Shown here in pieces: positions 11,101-21,800 of a stretch of DNA of 64,000 nt. The stretch lies in NCBI GenBank assembly GCA_025738555.1, contig JAOVFP010000002.1:3038001-3102000 (forward strand), written 5' to 3'. The DNA is from Cyathus striatus (lineage: Eukaryota; Basidiomycota; Agaricomycetes; Agaricales; Nidulariaceae). The notes beneath the pieces are model-generated. The model had not been told where the DNA came from and did no database searches. It saw only the letters and a program-made list of their open reading frames with translations. How positions within the stretch are numbered: the stretch's first letter is position 1; every line of letters starts with the position of its first letter. The position numbers and the translations under genes are program-made.

Positions 11101-12116
11101 CTAGCTTTATTGACTTGGTGCCGCAGGATGTCCAGGTCATGGCTCCACCATCTCTTTGATTGAGGGCATGGCCTTGAGATCGGTACCACTTTAGTGATAG
11201 TTCTCTGCAGAGCCTTCGTGAGCTGTGTTATAGCTTCCACTAGTTCCTCTTCTGAGCCTATGACCGAGGGGGTGGGAAGTTCCGTCAGCTCTGTCGCCAG
11301 TGTCTCGTTGAAAGATTTCCAATCTGTCATCCGAAAGTTTGGGGAAGGCTTTGAGGTTGAATGCTCGATGTCGAAGTCCAGCAGAGTGATTATAGGGAAG
11401 TGGTCAGCTTTTGTTGGTTTCAGAGCTCTTTTGACGTCGCAGTGCACCACTAGATCACTAATTTCCAAGGAACAGAAAACATTGTCTGGCCGAGAGTAGC
11501 CCCCAGCATTGTGGTGCAGTGTGTGAATTCCCTGAGGTAGCGCCATATCCATGTCCCATTCCTGAAGTAGGTCAATAAGCAATTCTGCCTGGCCTATAGC
11601 TCTTGGAGTGAAAAGCCTTATGTCTTCGTTGTTGTCCCACATTGGATGATGTCTGTTGAAGTCCCCAGCCCAGATCATGTTGGTGATAGCGTCTATGTGT
11701 CCCAGCTCCTGCTGGCGTAGTAAGTATTGCCTAAGTGAAGTTAGTGTGTCCTCGTTGTTACAGTCATTATATATATTAAATATGTTGATTGTCCTGTTAG
11801 CTTGTTTCAGTTGGATTGCGGACACGTCATTGGTTCCTGGAACATTGATGGGTGTCCATTTGTTTGTGGAGATGTTCGAGTTGACCCAAATGACGGAGCG
11901 CACCGTTTTTTCTAATGTGAGGCGGTCAGTGGGGAATACTGGTCTGAATGAGTTATGAGTGCGTATGCTATTTTCGAATAGGACATGAGGTTCTTGAATT
12001 AGTATGACATCCCATTCTGAGCCTAATGGGCGGTTGATCAGTTCTAGTTGAGCAATTGAAGATTTTCTAATGTTGAGTTGGAGTATCCGTAGCCTGTCAG
12101 AAGTTGTGTCAGTCAT
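8139..12116 (-). CDS. LINE ORF2: endonuclease, reverse transcriptase and RNase H
   Basis: 1,325 residues. The N-terminal 230 residues form an APE-type endonuclease (LRILQLNIRKSS, VILIQEPH, WAGDFNRHHPMW, ADHFPI). The reverse transcriptase follows, with YKAPGPDGIPN, LFLDIEGAFPN, NGIGQGDPLS and the catalytic box YVDDTN. Next is an RNase H domain (IYTDGSGHNGG, YEAESVG, VLSDGKS, ISGHSNVSGNEEAD, keeping the D-E-D-D set), and a C-terminal cysteine/histidine motif (CEACWERH...HFLFEC). ORF2 nicks target DNA and primes reverse transcription of its own RNA there. Its ATG overlaps the end of ORF1 by 8 nt, in another frame. All catalytic motifs seen are intact, so it could be active. Length is normal for the group. 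Confidence 0.95.
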   Translation of the reverse strand: MTDTTSDRLRILQLNIRKSSIAQLELINRPLGSEWDVILIQEPHVLFENSIRTHNSFRPVFPTDRLTLEKTVRSVIWVNSNISTNKWTPINVPGTNDVSAIQLKQANRTINIFNIYNDCNNEDTLTSLRQYLLRQQELGHIDAITNMIWAGDFNRHHPMWDNNEDIRLFTPRAIGQAELLIDLLQEWDMDMALPQGIHTLHHNAGGYSRPDNVFCSLEISDLVVHCDVKRALKPTKADHFPIITLLDFDIEHSTSKPSPNFRMTDWKSFNETLATELTELPTPSVIGSEEELVEAITQLTKALQRTITKVVPISRPCPQSKRWWSHDLDILRHQVNKARRLSDSFRTIPTHQAHGDLKRLELEYQQAILNAKKKHWTDFLEEATDEDLWTAHRYLKNPTRDGGAPRIPSLIVPDGNGGETTISDNELKAKEFAKSFFPAPPAESDIPANFAYPQPLPDPDPITREQIVRHITELSPYKAPGPDGIPNIALQKSIDCILDHLFYIYGTITANGWYYDRWREFTTVVIRKPGKPSYQLPKAYRPIALLCTMSKVLTAMVAEDVARLVEKNNILPDTHFGGRPGCTTTDAVHYLVDRIKTAWKRKRVVSILFLDIEGAFPNAATERLLHNMRRQGIPEIYVTLIASILRNRKTRMGFDDFLSELMELWNGIGQGDPLSMICYILYNADLLNIVHRPHEDALGYVDDTNLIAEGNSLESTVGRLEHMMERRNGGFDWSQSHNSKFELSKLVVMHFSVKTDADENGIRTASRAPPLLLNGKEVKVVTSHRYLGIHIDNKLSWNIQAQKTVEKGTKWALLMGRLAKPYSGLSIDMARRLYISVVLPKITYGADVFYTPPHIPHDTGGVRQIGSISLLKHLVTVQRIAARAITGGLRTTPTDMLDAHAEILPIELAMEKVCHRGLSRLYSLPPSHPLHSVIRRYHDTHPKSSHQTTLQRLIRYFKPPHPDRTETIRPETRSPTYSKKFRTDIAPSREDSIATEKGLQDTLRIYTDGSGHNGGVGASAVMYRNNHREPSDKLRYHLGKSTEHTTYEAESVGMILGAWLLTKHMPMQLGSLSVLSDGKSVIQALDKRIPAPAQYLQKAILDGMAQARAMDTRIHEGEVDREITVRWISGHSNVSGNEEADKEAKKAAAGSSSSLLQLPPILSSIEGLPISITALRQTVMEGLKRKWKTVRENSDRREKLKALGEEFPFTKFRKRVGKLKLTRPQASLLVQMRAGHAPLAYHLHRIKRAESSNCEACWERHAIATRETVNHFLFECPAFAEERYALNRKLGRNARDLAYLLGEEEGMKATIAFIGASRRFPEIFR

Positions 12117-13752
12117 GGTTATGTAAATGGGGAGGGGTCATTCGCCTGGTTTCTGTCGCATTGGCTCCTGTCGCCAATGAGTAGCTCTCTGTTTCTTGTT
12201 CCAGATCCCATCTCATTTCATTGGGTCGGTGCCTGTACTCCTTGCGTTGACGTTGTGTTTCTGAGCCTCGGCCTTGAGGAAGTTGAGAGAGAGGGATGTA
12301 GTGGCTGTTTGGGGTCCATTCTCGTGCAGGCTCACTGATGACTGGTTGGTTGGTGGTAGACATCCAGGTGTAGGCTTCCGTAGAGGGGTAGTATGGGAGG
12401 TTGGCCTCTGGGTTGCGCTTGTCCATTGCTTGGCGTTTCGCGAGGAATACATTGCAGTCCCTATCCCAGCTGCTGTGAGAGGGGCTCTCACATGATACGC
12501 ACCATTTTTTGTCTGTTGTGGAGCACAGGCTTGTCCGGTGGTTGTCTCCGCACGTTCCACAAGTGTTGTCTTCCTGCAGGCAGTCTTTAGCAATGTGGTT
12601 CCACTTTTGACATTTAAGGCATCGGAGGGGTTCCTTTTTCAATTTGGCCACTTCACGTTTCATGCTGCAAATGACAATGCCTCTTGTGATGAGCTCGTTG
12701 GTTTTCCCTTCATTTGCCACTGATATCCTTAGGTGAGCATATTGTTGTCCTAGTCGACGACGTTCGATCGGTTTTATCCATCTGGCTCCCCCCCAGTCCT
12801 CTTCGGCAATTCCATTTTGGTCTAGTAGCTCTTTGATGTGCTCCTTGTCCGCAGAGTCGAAGATTATCGGCACCATTTTAACCATGACTGGATACATACG
12901 TCGCTTGAAGGAGCCAGTCAGCCCTATCTTGTCTGTAACTGCCTTTGCATTGTTGCTGTCCCGGAGCCACTTGGCAGTTTCCTCCGAGTCCACTTCAGAG
13001 AGGATGCTTCCGTTTGATAGTCGTGTTACAGTGACGAAGTTCTTCTCAGAGTTCCCCGAAGTCTCCTTTAGTGCTTGGTTGAATTTGGCCTTGAGCAGAG
13101 TCGGAGAGAGTTCGCGCAGTTCCAAGGTCCCCAGCTGATCAGCATCTAGCATAAATTGTCTCTTTTGTATTTCAACCCTGGCCTGGAGGCAGGGGTCAGC
13201 CATTGGAGTGCCCGAAGTCATGTGTCCTTTGATCGCTGCTTCCCTGTAGGAAAGTTTGGACAGTTCTAGTGATGCTGTAGGCAGGGAGGTTAGTTTTTCG
13301 TTGAATTTATGAAAGGTGTCGTCCAGAGATTTGGCGATATCCACTATAGCTGCTCGGAGTTCTTGTGCTGTTGACTCTATTCCTGCTTTGACGCTTCCTG
13401 ACATGTTTTTGAGGTTGTCAATTTCTGTAGAGAGATCAGACGTCACCGTTTTGATTTCAGTGGCAGTTTGCCTATTTGTCTCCAATGGGGACTCCTCAAT
13501 TGCTGTGTATTCCATAAGTTGTACTAGGTTGATCATTGTTGTTTTCTTTGCTGAGTTCTTTGCTTCTGCTTCTATCAGGTCTCTTAGAGCTTTCGAGTAG
13601 TCGGCAATGGACCTTTGAGAACTCGTCAGTACTGTCAATTTTACTAATGATGTTCGCAGGCTGTCCAGTTTAGTAGCATTTCTTGTTATGAATGGGAGCT
13701 GAGATTGCTTTCTCGTGGCTCCCGGGTTGGAGCTCGCCGGAGTCCTGTTCAT
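12109..13752 (-). CDS. LINE ORF1: zinc-knuckle RNA-binding protein
   Basis: 547 residues. The N-terminal 200 residues are helical and probably coiled coil. The middle is an RRM-like/esterase-free nucleic-acid-binding region (VTVTRLSNGSILSEVDSEE). It is followed around residues 380-450 by three cysteine-rich knuckles: CLKCQKWNHIAKDC, CGTCGDNHRTSLC and CVSCESPSHSSWDRDC. The C-terminus is polar and Arg/Gln-rich. In LINEs of the I/Tad group, ORF1 packages element RNA into a ribonucleoprotein. The first ATG lies 3 nt inside the target-site duplication; an in-frame stop just upstream in the host intron rules out an earlier start. The stop overlaps the ORF2 start. Confidence 0.9.
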   Translation of the reverse strand: MNRTPASSNPGATRKQSQLPFITRNATKLDSLRTSLVKLTVLTSSQRSIADYSKALRDLIEAEAKNSAKKTTMINLVQLMEYTAIEESPLETNRQTATEIKTVTSDLSTEIDNLKNMSGSVKAGIESTAQELRAAIVDIAKSLDDTFHKFNEKLTSLPTASLELSKLSYREAAIKGHMTSGTPMADPCLQARVEIQKRQFMLDADQLGTLELRELSPTLLKAKFNQALKETSGNSEKNFVTVTRLSNGSILSEVDSEETAKWLRDSNNAKAVTDKIGLTGSFKRRMYPVMVKMVPIIFDSADKEHIKELLDQNGIAEEDWGGARWIKPIERRRLGQQYAHLRISVANEGKTNELITRGIVICSMKREVAKLKKEPLRCLKCQKWNHIAKDCLQEDNTCGTCGDNHRTSLCSTTDKKWCVSCESPSHSSWDRDCNVFLAKRQAMDKRNPEANLPYYPSTEAYTWMSTTNQPVISEPAREWTPNSHYIPLSQLPQGRGSETQRQRKEYRHRPNEMRWDLEQETESYSLATGANATETRRMTPPHLHNHD

Positions 13753-13755
13753 GGT

Positions 13756-13768
13756 TGAGGGATGAATT
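13756..13768 (+). repeat. Target-site duplication, right copy
   Basis: The sequence TGAGGGATGAATT is identical to 7740-7752. It lies at the 5' end of the LINE inside the CYP51 copy 2 intron. Confidence 0.9.
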
Positions 13769-13772
13769 ACTA

Positions 13773-15563
<1,791 letters not shown>

Positions 15564-16548
15564 TTCCTTAAGAGCACTGGGATAAATTCAAGAATAATTA
15601 GAGTCGTTAGATTGTTTTATACGTGACCGTATGGTCATTTCCCGTTGGAACAAAAATCAAAAAAAGTAGCACATTCCAAGAAATCGTACGACCACAGCTA
15701 ACCAGTTATGGGAGAGCTTAGGGATAGTAAGATAATGTCATCTCATTTTATTATTTGTTACCAGTTAAAGGAAGAACTTGAGGACAGATACAGAAAATGT
15801 CGTCCCACTTTGATTTTGGGCGACTGCGTTCACAGCTGAACATTAATCAGCTCCCACAGTGTGTCAGTGCCAGGGTACATATATGGAAGACGATATGCCA
15901 TGTATGATGTAGCCCGGATAGTTGTTCTCGCACCATGTTGGTGCTATAGAAAACAGTAGGAGGAGCTGATAAGTAGGTGATAAGACTTGAACTCTGCCAG
16001 GTATCTCCAATTGGGGACATGTACCAAATGGGCCGCTCGCCCAGTGGTGTGAAGACGGACAGTTATAGTTTGTTACAAAAAACGCGGTGTAGAGTACCAC
16101 TAAGAACCTTGAGAACGTGACAAAAGAAATATAAAAGCTCCCGACAAGACTGCAAATTTTAAGCAAGTAAGTAAGCCATCAACTAATAGATACTTGGTAC
16201 TTAGAAGTTAGTAGCTGCCTTCCACTGACTCTCCAGAGTCCGGCATCCAGAAAAGTCGACATAGAAATCGTTAGAACTCTGTACCCTTGCCTGTGGCAAA
16301 GGTTAAAGCGCAGAGTCCAAGCAGAGTTGCAGTTAGTTACATTTTAAATGTTAAGAGGGATGTATCATGTGTTTGGGTCTCCAACTTTGTTGACGCACAT
16401 TGGTTCGGAGTTATGGATCTAATCACCTAACGATCACTTTGAGCTTAACCGTACGTACTTAACGACTTGCCACTCGTTCACTTTCCACCTCAATTCCACC
16501 CCCCACTTTGTGCGCTGAGCCTACTCTCCCTATATATTATTATTCAAT
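15564..16548. promoter_or_regulatory. Divergent spacer, CYP51 copy 2 and DBP5
   Basis: This is the head-to-head intergenic region of two genes. It should hold both promoters; the last 60 bases before the DBP5 ATG include CCACCTCAATTCCACCCCCC and TATATATTATTATTC. Short reading frames here have no recognisable content. Confidence 0.4.
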
Positions 16549-18552
16549 ATGGAGAAAGACGCAGATGGCTTCTACACACCATGTACGTCTCCTTCGGCCT
16601 CTTAATACAATGTACCATTTAATTCGGTTTCTTTCCAAAGCTCCAGCTGCTGCTGCTGCTGTTTCGCCCGCGAAGTCTACTACCAGCGTGTCCGAAGATC
16701 CAAAGTCTCCAGAGCCTGGTGCGAACGAACCTAATCTAGGAATGAGAGATTGTTTGCTGACGCGTTTCGTTATCGCAAAGATGTATCTGCAACTGATTTG
16801 ATCAAGTCATCATTCGAAGTTACTGTGCGTCGTCTGCTATAACCAATATTTAACCATGTTCATTTTAGAGTGTTCTTGTGAAATAGGTTACACTTGCTGA
16901 TCAACAACAAGATCCCAACTCGCCACTTTACAGTGCGAAAACGTTTGAGGAGCTTGGACTGTGTGTGTGCCATTTTCATGCCTTCCTTCGAAGCTCTAAC
17001 GGTACGGCCGCAGACACCAGGACCTCCTGAAAGGTATTTACGACATGGGTTTCTCCAAACCTTCAAAAATTCAGGAACGCGCTCTACCACTACTTCTCTC
17101 AAACCCGTCTGTATTCTTTCATTTATATTCTTAACTTCTTGCTAATAATGACAACAGCCCGACAAACATGATTGGACAATCGCAATCTGGTACCGGAAAG
17201 ACCGCTGCATTTGTATTGACTATGCTTAGTCGCGTGGACTTTTCAATGAACAAGCCTCAAGTGCGTAAAGCTACCTTGTTGAATGTTTACTTATCTGATG
17301 TTTATAAAGGCCCTTTGCCTTGCCCCCTCGCGTGAACTTGCACGCCAAATCATGTCTGTCGTAGTTTCCATGGGTAAATTCACCAACGTCCAGACAGAAT
17401 ATGCCATCAAGGACAACCTTCCGCGATCAGCGACGAATATTACCGCACAAATTGTCGTTGGTACTCCTGGAACAATGATTGACTTGATCAGGAAGAGGGT
17501 GAGGCACTTTGACCCACTTAGGAATGTCATCGTTTGATCAAATTGCTGTAGATCCTCGACGTTAGCACGGTGAAGGTGTTTGTGCTTGACGAGGCTGATA
17601 ATATGCTTGATCAGGACGGATTAGGTGATCAAACACTGCGAGTTAAGAAGTACGCACATTATACTCGTTCTTCGTATCAGTTATTCATTTACTGCATAGT
17701 ATGCTCCCTAAAGTGAATCCAGTTCAAATCATTCTCTTTTCCGCCACTTTCCCGGACCACGTCCGCGCCTTTGCATCTAAATTTGCGCCTAGTGCCAACA
17801 AGATTGAGTTAAAGAGGAATGAACTCAGTGTCGAGGGTATTCGACAATTCTACATGGACTGCAAGAACGAAGAGCATAAATACGATATCTTAGTGCAGTT
17901 GTACCAACTTCTGACCATTGGACAAAGTATTATCTTCTGTCAGCATCGGCATACGGCGGACAGAATTTCACAGAGGATGACGGCGGAAGGTCATAAAGTT
18001 GCTTCATTGCATGGTGCGAAAGACGCGTCGGAGCGTGATTCTATTATTGACAGGTTCAGAGAGGGCAAGGAGAAGGTGCGAAAATGCTATTCCTATCTAT
18101 TCTTTAGTGCTCATAACCCTTAGGTCCTTATTACTACCAACGTTATCGCGCGTGGTATCGATATCATGCAGGTTAACATGGTTGTTAACTATGACCTTCC
18201 CCTTATGAACGAACGGGACAGGACTGCTGACGAGCGTCCTGATATTGAGACATATATTCATCGTATCGGTATGTCCATTCTACATAGAAAGCGGGATTTA
18301 CACACTGAACAATCTTTTCTAGGTCGCACTGGTCGCTTTGGACGTAAGGGTATCTCGATAAACTTTGTACATGACAAGAAGACCTGGTTGCAAATGGAGC
18401 AAATCGAAAAGGCTCTTGGACGGGGTATTACTCGTATCGAGACGGATGACTTAGATGAGATGGAGGATGTGCGTTTTCATCATCTTTATTTGCATTCGAG
18501 TAGCCGATACTTATGTTTCTTCTCGCAGAAAATGAAGAAAGCATTGAAATAG
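16549..18552 (+). CDS. DBP5: DEAD-box ATP-dependent RNA helicase Dbp5 (mRNA export)
   Basis: Eleven exons: 16549-16582, 16641-16824, 16887-16960, 17014-17106, 17158-17260, 17310-17498, 17552-17649, 17700-18075, 18124-18268, 18323-18468, 18529-18552 (about 488 aa). Motifs in order are the Q motif [53 protein letters not shown] and [13 protein letters not shown]. The segment [15 protein letters not shown] before the Q motif is a Dbp5/DDX19 hallmark. Dbp5 strips proteins from mRNA on the cytoplasmic side of the nuclear pore, driven by Gle1 and Nup159. A run of five alanines lies near the N-terminus. Exon 2 needs one extra base at the GG of 16739-16740 to stay in frame; with it the exon phases agree and the length matches the family. 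Confidence 0.93.
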
Positions 18553-18870
18553 ATGGGCAGATTGTACAGATCACGATGATTCGCAAATAGGTGTTGCCGC
18601 AGTGTTAACATCATGTTATTCGTACTTACTGTAATATCCACCTGCATACGTCTCTTGAAGCAATTTGAGATTCTAAGCCTCCATATTTGAAAAACAAGAA
18701 AACAATTTCATTAATCAGAAATCATGACAAGATAGTAATGCGTGATAATAAAACAAAGTGAAAATTCTATGTAAGTATATGCGAGGTATATCATGTGTTC
18801 TATCGTAAGCGTTGAAGTGAAGTAGTCGTATCAGTAAAATAGCGTTATATAGCGATGGCACGTTCCAATT
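18553..18870. other. Convergent spacer, DBP5 and FAS
   Basis: AT-rich sequence holding the 3' UTRs of both genes. Nothing else was seen. Confidence 0.5.
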
Positions 18871-21800
18871 TTATGCAGATGATGAAGCTTGTGCGAAAGC
18901 GATTGCGACAGTCTAATGAAAGAAAATTTCAGTAACTGAAAAGAACGTTATAAAAGTAAAGAAATGCGAACCTCAGAGTGACTTAAAGAAATGAGAATCT
19001 TTGAGATACCCTTTTCCTGGGCCTTCTCTTTAGCTTCTCCATGAAGATAAACAGTGGGAACACCGGATGCATCATTCAGAATCTCGATATCCTTCATAGC
19101 AGCAGCAGCTCCCTTTGACTTAACTCCTAAGGACTTAAAGACAGCTTCCTTGCCGGCCCAACGAGCTGCAAACGATGATTGAGGGGAAGGCTGCGAGCGG
19201 CAATAGGAGATCTCTGCATCGGTAAAGTTACGAGAAACGAAGACAGGGTTGTGAGAAGGAACGGCCGAGATTAACTCCTGGTCAACACCAACTCCAGTAA
19301 CACCTTCAGCACCTGTGGAAATGATGTCGGAGACGACCTTGACATTGGAAGCATCATAGGTATGCTGGGTTGGCAATTTGCCCTTGAAGGAGTACTCGCC
19401 AGTCTTGGGATCAAAGGTAGCACGAGCCAAAGAGTTCAGAAGAACCTGGTTCTCCATATCGGGAACGTATGGAGGATGTTCCTTGACCTTGACAAGGGAG
19501 TTCTTGATCATCATTTCGCTCATGGCCTTGTAGGACTGGAGAGCGCGAACGCGGTGACGCTCTTTATATTGCTCATAGTATGAAGGCTCTAGGGCGCCGA
19601 GCAAGAAACGAGGATGGACGACCATGGCAGTACCACCAACCTGTCCGAAGCCGAACGAAGACTATAAAATATCCTTGTCAGACACAGATTCTATTTTATG
19701 ATTCGCAAAACAAGTCACATACCATAACTGCTGCTTTGATACCATCAGTGTGTATCGTCTTAGATGGGAACAGGAGGTATGTGCGATCTTGGAAGTGAGA
19801 ATCAATATTACTAAATGAAATGTAAGCAGTTTTTCTAGTGAAAATATTTGTGAAAGCTTACTCGCTGTTCCGGTTTCCAGGAATAATTCCAGTGATGACA
19901 GATTGCAGAAGACCAGCCATTTGCCAGGCAGCGGCACCACCTTTCGCGTGACCAAGCAAGCTCTTTTGGGCAACAATAGGAACTGCGTTTCCAGGTGTAC
20001 GAGAGATGGTTGTAAAGATGTTATTCCAAATGCGTGTCTCGTTTTCTTCATTAGCATTAGTGCTTGTTCCGTGAATGGAAAGAACTCCAATATCGTCTGC
20101 CGTAAGACCCCAGATTGCCAATGCGCGACGAAGAGGAGCAATGCTAGGGTCAGTGCCCTCAAGCATTCCATAAACGGAGAGGGCTTCCTTCTCTTGTTTA
20201 GCGGCATCTCTCTCCAGAATTGCGACGCGCTCGGTAAAGTACTCCTCGTCCACTGTCTCGCCATTTGCCTTACGTGATTCAGTTTCTTCCTTAAGCAGGT
20301 CATGTTCATGTGCAAGCCACTGCGAAATTTGAGTGCGGCGGAATGCCAGTTGGCGAGAACGATATTCAACTTCGAGGTTACGGAGAGGATACTTAGAAGG
20401 AACCTCCCTAGCCACCGTAAGAGCACCGCGACCAGGAGCAGGAACAGAACGCCCAGCCTTATCACTTTAAAAAATAGATCAATAAAATATAGATACAAGC
20501 GAGCAAGGGACTTACGTGGATGTAGAAGTAAAAGCGAGAATACCTCGGATGGGACAACCGAGCTCTAGAGCGGTCTTCGCACTCATGACAATGTGCACAC
20601 CAGTTCCTTGGGATTCCATAAACCCGGCACGTGAGGTAGTGGCGGGACGGGACATCTCTGTGGGCTCGCGACCCATGGCAAATTCGGTCTCAGCATTACT
20701 CGTCGCCTTCATGTTGGCGAATTCGTAAGAGCCCTCTTCACTAATGTCGTCGAAGCCTCCAGCGATCATTACTTTAGCCTTGCCAGACATAATACAGTCT
20801 GATGCAATCTCAAGAGACTGTAGAGCAGTTGCGCTGACGAAGGAATGTTACAATGATAATCATAAGGACATTATAATACAAAACATACCAAGCACCGACA
20901 GGGATCTTGACCGGACCACTAGAAGAAAGTAGAAGTAAGTTAACCCATCCGGCAGTAGTGTTGATGAATCTAAAATGGAATTAGGACACATGTACGATAT
21001 TAAACTGCCTCAACTTACGTCTCTTGCAGAATGTCATTTTGAACATCCTTCTCGTCGCGACGGTCTTTGAACATCTTGGCCATGCTAGTGACACCTCCCA
21101 TACCGCTTCCAAGGGCGGTTCCAACATCAGAGGGGTGCATATGCTTGTAGAGTTCGTAAGGATCTGTAATACCAGAATTGTTGAGAGCTTCAGCCGTACA
21201 GACAAGAGCCCATAGTGTGGCACGATCTGTTTGAGCGATGATATCTTCTGGAATACCATATCGACCAGCGTTCCAGCCGGTTGGTATTTGACCTGCTACT
21301 GTGCGAGAGAAGGTAAATGCTTTTGGAACATAGATGCACGCTCCCTTCTTCAATTTCGCGAACCACTGTCCACCTTCACCCTCCCAGACGTCACATTTGT
21401 CACCATGCTGGAGCTTGAATTTCTGTGCCTCAGAGTCGGAAAGTTCAATAGGTTCGAGATCATGAGTGAGTTCGATTTCCTGGTTGAACACCTTCTTCTT
21501 GGGATCATAACCGCGGAATAATTCAGGTTCTATCACGACGGTTAATGCATGAGGGTGTGAATACCAGCTAGATACATACCAATCAAGCGGACACCTGCAT
21601 GTGCCAAAATATCCTTCTCGTAACGGCTCTTCACGTCCTTGTCGTCAATCGGCTCGGAAGTTTTGCTGTCTACCCAGCCAACATATAAGCTACCATCCTT
21701 CAAGCGACCATCGAAGTGTTTGATGTATCCCATTATCCACGCCATTTCGATGCACCCCTCAATAGTAAACTCGCCGCGGGCTTCCATTTCCCAACGGGTT

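Larger units (their letters stand above)
7753..13755 (-). mobile_element. Non-LTR retrotransposon (LINE), Tad/I-like, with two intact ORFs
   Basis: The element is about 6.0 kb, read leftward, between perfect 13-bp direct repeats. It has ORF1 (zinc-knuckle RNA-binding protein), ORF2 (endonuclease, reverse transcriptase, RNase H) and a 386-nt 3' UTR (8138-7753) with a purine-rich stretch near its end and no poly(A) tail. The order endonuclease-RT-RNase H with a zinc-knuckle ORF1 fits the I/Tad1 group found in fungi. Only 3 nt separate the 5' duplication from the ORF1 start, so the 5' UTR is missing or the copy is slightly 5'-truncated. Both ORFs are free of stops and the duplication is perfect, so the insertion is young. 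Its clade name needs a phylogeny of the RT domain. Confidence 0.92.

Noticed and set aside
16680..16740. A 65-nt intron with donor GTCTAC near the DBP5 N-terminus to explain the frame change
   Set aside because: The donor is poor. Adding one base at GG 16739-16740 makes the exon phases fit without any intron and keeps the protein length normal.
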